Positions 47,440 through 64,000 of a DNA stretch of 64,000 bases are shown in pieces. The first letter of the stretch is position 1. Every line of letters starts with the position of its first letter. The notes under the pieces were generated by a model, which saw only the letters and a list, made by a program, of their open reading frames with translations, ran no database searches and was not told where the DNA came from. Both the position numbers and the translations under genes were made by a program. This DNA is from Shinisaurus crocodilurus (taxonomy: Eukaryota > Chordata > Lepidosauria > Squamata > Shinisauridae): the NCBI GenBank assembly GCA_021292165.1, contig CM037885.1, positions 3,963,042-4,027,041 on the forward strand, written 5' to 3'.

Positions 47440-48179
47440 TGTGGAGAAAGCCCAAAAATCAGTACACACACACACACACATCTTTCCCCAAAGGAGGGGG
47501 GCCAGGGGAGGAGGGATGAGGTCACCAGGGAGTAGCCAGACAAGCCATCAGCCCCAACAAAGGAAGACCTCGGCAGAGATCCACAACCGTCCAGGAAGGG
47601 CCATCAAGGACCATCAGCACAAAGGGCAGCCTCGAAGAGCTGCAAAGGTTTCCCTACGTCACCTTCTTCCCGGGCAGGAATAAGCCTATCTGCACGAAGG
47701 GGCAGGCATAAGCCCCCACCTGACCTAGGGGGCGGGGGGAGAGCGGGGAACCGGGGTAGAAAACCCCTCTCCCGTCCCGGTTCGGGTTGTTGGGAACCAC
47801 GGGGCCAGATCCTCCTAAGCCACAGCCGCCCAGGCACTCCGTTCTCCGCTAGGAAGCGCCGATCGAGAGCTGGGCTGAAACTGACTAGAGTATTGTCTTT
47901 GATGTAAGTAGAGTGACCCGAGTGTAACCTGCTAGCCGCGGAGCCCGCTCATTGGGTAAGACGCGAGTCAACTAAGGTTTTGTTGACTGTAAACGTATTC
48001 TTAGAAGACTGGTAGTTCCGACTTGATTGCTGTATAAACAAATAAAAGCCTTATTTGGGCATACAAAGACTGGTGGCTTTTCCTCTTGCAATCGAGAGCC
48101 GATACGAGCCTTAGCGCTGTGCCGGTTAACCCTAAAGTTGCCGAACTCACGCAAAGGATCCGGTTGCTGATCCTTCACA
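47440..48179 (+). repeat. 5' LTR of the Gmr1-like element
   Basis: Starts TGTGGAGAAAGCCC and ends GATCCTTCACA (TG...CA). Has a (CA)n stretch near the 5' end and AATAAA at 48041-48046, so R/U5 is probably the last 120 bp. Confidence 0.95.
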
Positions 48180-48197
48180 TGGTGGCAGGCGACGGGA
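48180..48197 (+). promoter_or_regulatory. Primer-binding site
   Basis: TGGTGGCAGGCGACGGGA begins directly after the LTR. TGG pairs with a tRNA CCA end. It is closest in my memory to the complement of a tRNA-Leu 3' end (TGGTGTCAGG...), but with mismatches, so the primer is not settled. Confidence 0.65.
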
Positions 48198-48283
48198 CAA
48201 TTGGAAACCACATTTGACGGTCGGAACTAACAGGACTTCGGGCAGGCTAGTAGGTTGCTGGGGAGCGCTCAGAGCAAGGAAAA

Positions 48284-51200
48284 ATGAATAGTCTGAGCCA
48301 AGAGCAGGTGGAGCTAGCGAGCAGCCCAGAAACCCCAACCCAGACCTCCACAATGGAGTGGGTGGTGCGGCCAAAGACGGCAAGGCAGGAAGGGGAGGAA
48401 GCCCCCTCACAGTTGTTAGGAGGGCAGGGACCCAAGCAGTGGGGTAGCCCCAACCTTACCAGTAGCGGCCGGAGAAGCGAGATAAGGGACCCAGAGGCAG
48501 AAGAGGACCTCGGCAGAAGGGTTACTGACGGAGCCATGGGGGGAGGAGGGTTGGATGCCCTCTTTCCCCAACTCAATTGGCAACAAGCCAAGGAGTTGAT
48601 GCAGCATCAACAAGAGATGCTACAGATGCAGCTGGAGTTGGCCAGGCTGACCAGGGGCACCGGACAAGGGGGAACCCCTGCATCCCAGGGTGGGGGCACC
48701 ACAACCCCCAAATGGGACAGGAAGCAATTCCCCACCTACCAGTCGGGACAGGATGTACTGATCTTTTTCACCCTGTTCGAGGCTGCCTGCGTAGAGCAGA
48801 AGGTGCCGGACAACTTAAGGATGTCTGCCCTGAGGACGCAAGTCAGCGGGGAACTGGCTGATCTTCTGGGCATCCACACCCAAACCGCTCCCTTGGACTA
48901 TGGAGCGTTCAAAGAAGCGGTGAGGGAGAGGTTTGCCCTCACCGCTGAGCATTGTCGCCGTAAATTTCGTTACGGGCGGCCTAACCCAGGGGACACGTAT
49001 GCCTCCTGGATGGCGCACCTGGGGCAGGTGTGGGACGCATGGATCGGGGCCACCGGGAGGACCTCCTTGGCGGAGGTGCGGGAGCTCCTGATCCAGGAAC
49101 AATTCTGTGCCACTATCCCTGAGGACCTAGCTACGGCGGTGCGGGATCGGGACCCCCCAAACTGTAGGGAAATGGGCAAGTTGGCCGACCAAATGGGACT
49201 GTATCGGCAGCCCAAAGGACCCAAGGGGGGTAACCTCAGTCATGGCGGGACCAAGGGAAGTGTGGAGAAGGGCAACCCCAAACCTCGGGAGGGAGCCCTA
49301 GGCAAGCCCAAAGACAACCCCGGCACCAGTGGATGTTTCTATTGTAAAGAACCGGGGCACCTCAAGAGGAGCTGCCCCAAACTGATCGCAAAGAACCGCC
49401 ACGCCAAGACATCGCCGGGCAAGGTGGGGAGGATGCTTGCGCCGGAGTCCCGCGAACCGGAGGAGCATGAGGAGGATCAGCAGTCCAGCTCGTCCCTCGA
49501 GGGAGACGGCGAAGATGCGGCGCGGTCCCTGAGGAGCGGAGGACAGCATTCGCTGGGGGCCATCTCGCAGGCATCATTGATGCGCATTGCCTCCCCGGAG
49601 CAGCTGCGGTGGAGCCAGGACAAATTCTGTGAGTCCATCTCTGTAAACAATGTTTCCCAGGTGGGGTATAGGGACACTGGGGCGGACATCACTGCTTTAC
49701 CTCGAAGTAAGGTAAAGAAGAGACAGTTGCTAAAGGGGCGCACCTGTGCCATAAAGCCCTATAACTCTCCCAACATAGCCGTTCCCCTCGCCCGGGTATG
49801 GGTCAAGTACAGGGGGTGGGAAGGGGAGATGGACGTTATAGTGCATGGCCAGCAAGAGTGGGGAATCATCATTGGGAACGACGTTGCGTTCCGGGCTGCC
49901 CAGGTCAAGGTGGGGGTGGTGACCCGGCGTCGGGCCAACCAAGCCCCTGACCCGCAGCCTCCCAGGTCCCCGGGCCTGCCTCCCGGTCGCGGTAAAGCGG
50001 CCCCGGCAGCGGCAGCCAGCCGTCCCCCGCCGCTCCCCCCAGTTGTGGGGGAGGGCGAAGACCCCGGGGGGTTCGCGCCCATGGCCCGTGATTTTGGGAC
50101 TCAGAAGGCGTTCCAAGAAGAGCAGCAGAGCGACCCATCCCTCCAGGGATGTCGGGATCGGGCCAGTCAAGTGCCCGGGGTAGGGGACCAGTCCGAACGC
50201 TTTTTGTGGGAGGCGGGAGCCCTCTACAGAGAATTCTGCCCAAGGACGGGACCGGGTCCCCAACCAAAGAAGAGACAATTAGTTGTGCCTGCGAGGTACC
50301 GCCAGGCTGTACTACAGCTGGCCCACGATGTGCCGTGGGGAGGGCACTTGGGACAGAAACGGACTCTGGTTAGGGTGACGGAGGGGTTCTACTGGCCCAT
50401 GGTGGCAAATGAGGTGCAAGAATATTGCCGGTCCTGCGATGTCTGCCAGCGGGTGGGGCATAACCGGGACCATCCCAAAGCCCCCCTGCAACCCCTACCC
50501 ATTGTGGGCATCCCCTTTGAAAGAATAGGGATGGATATCGTGGGACCCTTGAATCCCCCCACCAAGACGGGGAAGAAGTTTATATTGACTGTGGTTGACT
50601 TTGCCACCCGTTATGCAGAGGCTTTTGCTTTAGCCTCCATTTCCGCCACCAGCCTGGCTAAGACTCTCCTCTCTCTTTTCGCCCGCCTAGGAATGCCCCA
50701 CACGGTGGTTTCGGACTGCGGCACGGGCTTCGTGTCCAAACTGTTTAAAAAATTGTGGGAACTGGGGGGGGTAGAGCACCTGACTTCGGTGCCATACCAC
50801 CACGAGACCAATGGGTTGGTGGAGCGTTTCAACCAGACTCTGGAAAAGATGATCAGGGCATATGCGGCGAAGCACCCTGGGACTTGGGATCAAGCCCTCC
50901 CCTACTTGTTATTTGCCTACCGGGACTCCCCCCAAGAAAGCCTGGGATTCTCCCCCAACGAACTGATGTTTGGGAGGGAGCTCCGGGGACCTTTGGCTCT
51001 GTTGCGGGCGGAATGGGAGGGGGTTGCCGACAAAGCCTCCGTGCCTGTGCATACGTTCATGCAACACCTCCAGACTGTCCTTCGAGAGGTGAGGGAGACG
51101 GCGCAGCAGCATCTCGAAACAGCCCAGCAGCGGCAGAGCGCGTGGTACAACCGGACGGCTGTACCACGGACTTTCGAAGTGGGGGACCAGGTGTTGGTAC

Positions 51201-52867
51201 TGCGCCCCCAAAAGACGGACAAACTGTGCTTAAAGTGGGAGGGCCCCGGGACCGTCATTGGAAGGTCGGGGGAGGTAAACTACCAAGTGGCTTTCCCGGG
51301 GCAGCCGGGGAGGCAGAAGGTTTTCCATGTAAATATGCTGAAACTGTATGTAGAACGCGGGACGAAGGTGGGGGGAGTACAAGAGTGTGTGGAACCGGGA
51401 GACCCTGATGGGGGGTTGTTGGCCGAGTGGGGGGAAGGGGGAGGAATGGAGGAGATCAAACTGTCCCCCTCCCTGTCCGAACAGCAGCGGCAGCAGATCA
51501 CCCAGGTCTTGGAAGAATTTCAGCCCATGTTCTCAGACCGACCGGGATGCACCACACTCACACAACACACCATTGACACAGGGGATAGCCCCCCCATACA
51601 GTCCCTACCCTACCGGGCGGTGGGGCCTCATGCCCAAGTCGTGGCCGAGGAGGTACAAGCCATGCTGGACTTGGGAGTCATTGTGCCCAGCTCGAGCCCC
51701 TGGTCCTCCCCGATCGTATTGGTAGCCAAAAAGGATGGGGGTGTCCGGTTCTGCGTAGACTACCGGAAAATAAACAAGGTGACCGTCCCGGACCCCTACC
51801 CCATTCCCAACATGGATGTGCTGCTGGAGAGGCTGGGGGGGGCCAAGTACATCACCACCCTGGATTTGACAAAGGGGTATTGGCAGGTTCCGCTCGATGC
51901 GGACGCTGCCTTGAAATCTGCTTTCGTGACCCACCTGGGGTTGTTCCAATTCACCACCCTTCCGTTTGGGGTCCGCAATGGTCCGGCTACCTTCCAGAGG
52001 TTAGTAAACGGAATGTTAAATGGGCTGGGGGAGTTCGCCTGCGCGTACCTAGACGACATCGCCATTTTCAGTTCCACCTGGGAGCAGCATTTGCAACATG
52101 TCCGCCAGGTGTTTCAAAGGATTCAGGGTGCTGGGCTGACGGTAAAGGCAAAGAAATGCCAGGTCGGGAGGGGGGAGGTGGAGTATCTGGGACACAAGGT
52201 AGGGGGAGGTAGTGTCAAGCCCCTAGAAGCCAAGATAGAATCAGTGCGCACCTGGCCCCAACCCCAGACGAAGAAGCAGGTCCAAGCTTTTTTAGGGCTG
52301 GCTGGCTATTATCGTAAATTCGTGCCCCATTTTAGCCAGCTAGCCGCCCCCCTGACTGACTTGTGCAAGAAGCGGCAACCCGTTAAGGTCCAATGGTCAG
52401 CCGCTTGCCAGGCAGCGTTTGAGGGACTGAAAGCCTGCTTGATGGCAGCCCCTGTGCTGCAAGCCCCAGACTTTGAAGCCCCTTTTGTTCTGCAGACGGA
52501 TGCCTCGGAAGCGGGGATGGGAGCCGTCTTGCTGCAGGAACGACCAGGGCAGGGGCTGTGCCCGGTTGCCTTTTTAAGTAAAAAACTTCTGCCTCGGGAG
52601 CGGAACTTGGCCACTGTCGAGAAAGAGTGCCTCGCAATAGTGTGGGCAGTGACCAAGCTTCGCCCCTATCTGTGGGGCCGCCGGTTCCGACTGCAGACCG
52701 ACCATTCCCCCTTGTGCTGGCTGGATAGGGTGAAGGGGTCCAACCAGAAGCTTTTACGGTGGAGTTTAGCCCTGCAAGATTTTGATTTTTTAGTAGAACA
52801 CATCAAGGGTAAGGACAACATCGTGGCAGATGGGTTGTCCCGGGCTTTCTCAGTAGGAGACAGTTAG
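48284..52867 (+). CDS. Gag-Pol polyprotein, integrase upstream of RT
   Basis: 1527 codons without a stop or frameshift. Gag N-terminal part has a coiled region (about 85-125) and a retrotransposon-gag-like middle. One CCHC knuckle: C351, C354, H359, C364. Protease DTGA at 464-467. Integrase: H681, H688, C718, C721 zinc module, then catalytic D751, D811, E847 (35 residues between the last two), and a GPY-like end (about 975-1025). RT follows: FCVDYRKINK, TTLPFGVRNGPATFQRL and the catalytic YLDD at 1255-1258. RNase H: QTDASEAGMGAVLLQE with D1406, then VEKECLAIVWAV and LQTDHSPL. No chromodomain and no envelope gene. In ordinary Ty3/gypsy elements integrase comes last. The start is the first ATG of the frame, 105 bases after the LTR; gag and pol are fused in one frame, so no frameshift signal is needed. 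Confidence 0.96.
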   Translation: MNSLSQEQVELASSPETPTQTSTMEWVVRPKTARQEGEEAPSQLLGGQGPKQWGSPNLTSSGRRSEIRDPEAEEDLGRRVTDGAMGGGGLDALFPQLNWQQAKELMQHQQEMLQMQLELARLTRGTGQGGTPASQGGGTTTPKWDRKQFPTYQSGQDVLIFFTLFEAACVEQKVPDNLRMSALRTQVSGELADLLGIHTQTAPLDYGAFKEAVRERFALTAEHCRRKFRYGRPNPGDTYASWMAHLGQVWDAWIGATGRTSLAEVRELLIQEQFCATIPEDLATAVRDRDPPNCREMGKLADQMGLYRQPKGPKGGNLSHGGTKGSVEKGNPKPREGALGKPKDNPGTSGCFYCKEPGHLKRSCPKLIAKNRHAKTSPGKVGRMLAPESREPEEHEEDQQSSSSLEGDGEDAARSLRSGGQHSLGAISQASLMRIASPEQLRWSQDKFCESISVNNVSQVGYRDTGADITALPRSKVKKRQLLKGRTCAIKPYNSPNIAVPLARVWVKYRGWEGEMDVIVHGQQEWGIIIGNDVAFRAAQVKVGVVTRRRANQAPDPQPPRSPGLPPGRGKAAPAAAASRPPPLPPVVGEGEDPGGFAPMARDFGTQKAFQEEQQSDPSLQGCRDRASQVPGVGDQSERFLWEAGALYREFCPRTGPGPQPKKRQLVVPARYRQAVLQLAHDVPWGGHLGQKRTLVRVTEGFYWPMVANEVQEYCRSCDVCQRVGHNRDHPKAPLQPLPIVGIPFERIGMDIVGPLNPPTKTGKKFILTVVDFATRYAEAFALASISATSLAKTLLSLFARLGMPHTVVSDCGTGFVSKLFKKLWELGGVEHLTSVPYHHETNGLVERFNQTLEKMIRAYAAKHPGTWDQALPYLLFAYRDSPQESLGFSPNELMFGRELRGPLALLRAEWEGVADKASVPVHTFMQHLQTVLREVRETAQQHLETAQQRQSAWYNRTAVPRTFEVGDQVLVLRPQKTDKLCLKWEGPGTVIGRSGEVNYQVAFPGQPGRQKVFHVNMLKLYVERGTKVGGVQECVEPGDPDGGLLAEWGEGGGMEEIKLSPSLSEQQRQQITQVLEEFQPMFSDRPGCTTLTQHTIDTGDSPPIQSLPYRAVGPHAQVVAEEVQAMLDLGVIVPSSSPWSSPIVLVAKKDGGVRFCVDYRKINKVTVPDPYPIPNMDVLLERLGGAKYITTLDLTKGYWQVPLDADAALKSAFVTHLGLFQFTTLPFGVRNGPATFQRLVNGMLNGLGEFACAYLDDIAIFSSTWEQHLQHVRQVFQRIQGAGLTVKAKKCQVGRGEVEYLGHKVGGGSVKPLEAKIESVRTWPQPQTKKQVQAFLGLAGYYRKFVPHFSQLAAPLTDLCKKRQPVKVQWSAACQAAFEGLKACLMAAPVLQAPDFEAPFVLQTDASEAGMGAVLLQERPGQGLCPVAFLSKKLLPRERNLATVEKECLAIVWAVTKLRPYLWGRRFRLQTDHSPLCWLDRVKGSNQKLLRWSLALQDFDFLVEHIKGKDNIVADGLSRAFSVGDS

Positions 52868-52910
52868 ATAGGGATTGGGGTGGTGGACCCCAATGCCATC
52901 TTTCCCCAAA

Positions 52911-52918
52911 TGGGAGGG
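52911..52918 (+). promoter_or_regulatory. Polypurine tract (short)
   Basis: TGGGAGGG directly before the 3' LTR. Purine-rich and at the required place, though short. Confidence 0.55.
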
Positions 52919-53658
52919 TGTGGAGAAAGCCCAAAAATCAGTACACACACACACACACATCTTTCCCCAAAGGAGGGGGGCCAGGGGAGGAGGGATGAGG
53001 TCACCAGGGAGTAGCCAGACAAGCCATCAGCCCCAACAAAGGAAGACCTCGGCAGAGATCCACAACCGTCCAGGAAGGGCCATCAAGGACCATCAGCACA
53101 AAGGGCAGCCTCGAAGAGCTGCAAAGGTTTCCCTACGTCACCTTCTTCCCGGGCAGGAATAAGCCTATCTGCACGAAGGGGCAGGCATAAGCCCCCACCT
53201 GACCTAGGGGGCGGGGGGAGAGCGGGGAACCGGGGTAGAAAACCCCTCTCCCGTCCCGGTTCGGGTTGTTGGGAACCACGGGGCCAGATCCTCCTAAGCC
53301 ACAGCCGCCCAGGCACTCCGTTCTCCGCTAGGAAGCGCCGATCGAGAGCTGGGCTGAAACTGACTAGAGTATTGTCTTTGATGTAAGTAGAGTGACCCGA
53401 GTGTAACCTGCTAGCCGCGGAGCCCGCTCATTGGGTAAGACGCGAGTCAACTAAGGTTTTGTTGACTGTAAACGTATTCTTAGAAGACTGGTAGTTCCGA
53501 CTTGATTGCTGTATAAACAAATAAAAGCCTTATTTGGGCATACAAAGACTGGTGGCTTTTCCTCTTGCAATCGAGAGCCGATACGAGCCTTAGCGCTGTG
53601 CCGGTTAACCCTAAAGTTGCCGAACTCACGCAAAGGATCCGGTTGCTGATCCTTCACA
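52919..53658 (+). repeat. 3' LTR of the Gmr1-like element
   Basis: Same length and, by eye, same sequence as the 5' LTR. Followed by catac. Confidence 0.95.
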
Positions 53659-54089
53659 CATACAATATAGTTTGAAACTAACACTTGATAAAACCAACAA
53701 TATAAAACCCCTTGCATATTGAAACGTTTAATAAAATCTATTAGCCGATCCGTTTTTCCAATTCTTTTTTCCTTATGTTGGCTGCTCTGAGAGCAAAGAG
53801 GGCAACTCTCTGGGACACAAAGTAGTTTGGAACCCCGTAAGAGAAATAACAGTTTATCCTTCACTGTCCAGTTTCTCATGTGTATCAGAAATAAAGATAG
53901 ATACTATGTTCTCTACATTTTGAATATAAATGACATTCAAGTAAATAGTGTGCCAAATCTTCTATTGCAGAGTTGCCGCATATACCGTACATAATCTATC
54001 TTTCACTGGAATACCTTGGAATCTACCCTGTAGCATCATTGTGTCCATCAACTCAAATCAGAGCCGAGTAAAGGCTACGCAAGATATAC

Positions 54090-54440
54090 ATCTAAAAAGA
54101 GCTGGTGAACAGGGGGTTTACTAGGGTGGGCTTCACCAGGTGCCTAAGGGTAATGGAGTTGGTAGCAGGCAAACATCTCTGGAAGTTCCATAACTCGGGT
54201 GCCACTACAGAAAAGGCCCTCTCTCTGCTAGTCACCAAACTAAGCATGGGGGCATTCAGAGAAGGACGTCTGAAGATCTTAATGTGTGGACAATTCATGG
54301 GAGAGAAGACAGGCCTCCCACCACCCCTGGGTGCAGGCCGTTTAGGGCTTTAAAGGCCCAAACCAGCACATTTGAATTAAACCGAAAAACTAATTGGGAA
54401 CCAGTAGATTGGAATGTTGTGTTAGCTCACAACAATTATC
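54090..54440. mobile_element. LINE-derived fragment (L2/CR1-like)
   Basis: Contains a worn stretch around 'aggccctctctctgctagtc' and 'gcaggccgtttagggcttta', 'aaaggcccaaaccagcacat', typical of a 3' LINE/SINE family I cannot name. The minus frame shows RERAFSVVAPELWN, an RT-C-terminal-like motif. Confidence 0.4.
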
Positions 54441-54506
54441 TCTGCAAAATGTGCTTAATAACCTGTCTTACTCCACTTGTAGACTACCTGGTGATGTGTG
54501 GTAGTG

Positions 54507-54542
54507 GAGGAGGAGGAGGAGGAGGAGGAGGCGGAGGAGGAG
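54507..54542. repeat. (GGA)n microsatellite
   Basis: GGA run with one GGC. Confidence 0.9.
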
Positions 54543-55470
54543 TTGGCTTGTTCTTGCTTCAACATGCTGATTTTGATCTGATTCTTATATCCCAGTTTAT
54601 TGAAGATCAGGTGAATTTCCCAGTTCCTGCAGCTGCCCCACCAAAGAGACCGACTGGGTAACCGTCCTTGGCTCTTCTCTCCATAGTCAAGTGTGGGATT
54701 TGCATAGAGCGGAGGCAGAGCTTTTGTTGCCTTTGCAGTTAGGAGCACAGGGTATGCAAAGGAGGTGGAGGTCTCTCATTCAAAACACACAAACACACAC
54801 ACACTGCTGATTCAAATTGCTAGGACATCAAGCGTTGCTATTTTAAATAGCACGCACTGTGTTGTGCTCATCCCCAGAATCTTCCTGTTCATTGGATGCC
54901 TGCTGAGATTTCGGATTTTGCTTGGTGGCAGACCAGAATTTGAGTCGGGATTTTTTTTAGTGTTCTTCCTGCTTTTGCTGGAAGGTGGGTGGGTGGGTGT
55001 TAGAGGGAGGACATGGGGGTTGTAGCTTCTGGTCTGGAAAACTAGGGTTGGGGGTGGATTGGTTCTTAAATATAGCTTAGGGCACTCAACTCCTAGTTGC
55101 TCTTTAAAACGTTTTAAACCATCCTTTTGCCTTCTATCAGGAAGGTTACAAGTCGGATTTGGCTTAATTTACGGCACATGGCTGTGCCTTGAGTCCACAG
55201 TGAGGACTGTGTGGAACCAGGGTGCAGAACCTAATAGGGTGGTGGTCTCGGGTGGTTATGGACTTCCTTGATTCTGCTAAGTCTGTACATTAGAGCAGCA
55301 AAGATTAGGAACTGGGATTCCTAGATTCCAAATCAGCTTAATAAGAAATGTTCCTTTCTCCTTGGCCTTGAGGTGTTTGGTTTAAGGTATATTGCTCCCT
55401 GCATTGCTCAAACTGACATGTCAAAATGGAAATAGGTCCAGGGAATCCCAGGCCTCCCATCAAATCAGCC

Positions 55471-63569
<8,099 letters not shown>

Positions 63570-64000
63570 GGCTGGGGCCAAGGAGCAGGGTTGAGGATCC
63601 CCTCTGCTTATAACACCAAGATCCAAATCCCGTGTAAGAAAACCAGAGCCTAGAAACTGGCTAAAGCATGCCAATAAGCACTTTTACACAGTCTGATGTG
63701 GCAGAGGTTTATTCTGCTAGCCAAAGAAATGGCAACTAGTGACACAGAGTGCTGAATGCTCCAGCGGCTGGAAGTCCTGTTTCACCTTCTTCTGAGATTT
63801 CATCAGGTAACTTGCCTGTTGTCAAAATCACTTTGGCAGCCTTATGGGCTAGAAACATTTTTTAAAAAGTAAAGCAGATTCTCAGGACGTTGAAATTTCC
63901 TACTCATGTATCTTTGGGCTGCTTTCATCATCCAAGGTCTGGGACCCAGCATCTGCTCTTGTATGAACTTGCCCTTGTGCCAAGACCTTCTCCTGAAGCC
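63570..64000. other. OVOL3 3' flank
   Basis: Probably 3' untranslated and intergenic sequence. No AATAAA or ATTAAA seen before the window ends. The next gene is out of view. Confidence 0.4.

Larger units (their letters stand above)
47440..53658 (+). mobile_element. Complete Gmr1-like LTR retrotransposon
   Basis: 6219 bp: 5' LTR 47440-48179, primer-binding site at 48180, one gag-pol frame 48284-52867, short purine tract, 3' LTR 52919-53658. The LTRs are each 740 bp and I saw no difference when reading them side by side. The target duplication catac lies at 47435-47439 and 53659-53663. The order gag, protease, integrase, RT, RNase H is that of Gmr1-type Ty3/gypsy elements. It sits in WDR62-OVOL3 intergenic DNA, inside older AT-rich repeat sequence. 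Identical LTRs and an unbroken frame mean a very recent insertion that may still be able to move. Confidence 0.95.

Noticed and set aside
49730..51408. Several ORFs of 100-217 codons inside the retrotransposon in other frames
   Set aside because: Shadow frames of gag-pol; no recognisable domains.
47440..53658. Endogenous retrovirus
   Set aside because: No envelope frame; integrase precedes RT, and RT/integrase are of gypsy/Gmr1 type.

Overview
The window is nuclear DNA of a non-mammalian amniote, most likely a squamate reptile. This rests on split vertebrate genes with canonical GT/AG introns and on a repeat mix of CR1 and L2-like LINEs, tRNA-derived SINEs, many palindromic and hAT-type non-autonomous DNA transposons, Tc1, a Penelope-like remnant and a Gmr1-type LTR retrotransposon. 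I cannot name the species.

Three host genes can be assembled exon by exon, in the order THAP8 (minus, 6822-13297), WDR62 (plus, 16087-42424), OVOL3 (plus, 55471-63569). This is the gene order I recall for human 19q13.12, which supports orthology. THAP8 has 4 coding exons (495 aa): an N-terminal C2CH THAP zinc finger, a long low-complexity centre, an HCF-1-binding-like EHRY motif and a coiled coil. WDR62 has 31 coding exons (3756 nt, 1251 aa, phases consistent throughout): two WD40 propellers followed by a disordered tail and a conserved C-terminal helical end. OVOL3 has 4 coding exons (253 aa): a SNAG-type repressor N-terminus and four C2H2 fingers. THAP8 and WDR62 are head to head, about 2.8 kb apart. 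CRE and NRF1 motifs lie near the THAP8 start and inverted CCAAT boxes lie near the WDR62 start.

Region by region. 1-6821: no convincing host gene; MITEs, a nested solo LTR (2851-3648) and a Penelope-like fragment with a GIY-YIG domain. 6822-13297: THAP8, whose introns hold CR1, L2-like tails, TA-flanked MITEs and a 5S rRNA/CR1 composite. 13298-16086: shared promoter region filled with MITEs. 16087-42424: WDR62, with at least seven hAT-like insertions in its introns, several with 8-bp target duplications. 42425-55470: intergenic; a CR1 with a 290-codon reverse-transcriptase ORF, a minisatellite, an L1-like fragment and a complete 6219-bp LTR retrotransposon (47440-53658). 55471-63569: OVOL3, with one full-length but broken Tc1 element and one deleted copy in opposite orientation. 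63570-64000: OVOL3 3' flank.

The most striking item is the LTR retrotransposon. Its two 740-bp LTRs look identical by eye, it has a 5-bp target duplication (catac), and it has a single open gag-pol frame of 1527 codons. The integrase lies BEFORE reverse transcriptase/RNase H. That is the Gmr1-type arrangement: Ty3/gypsy-like proteins in a Ty1/copia-like order. A related 798-bp solo LTR with its own 5-bp duplication (acccc) splits an older palindromic MITE at 2791-3706.
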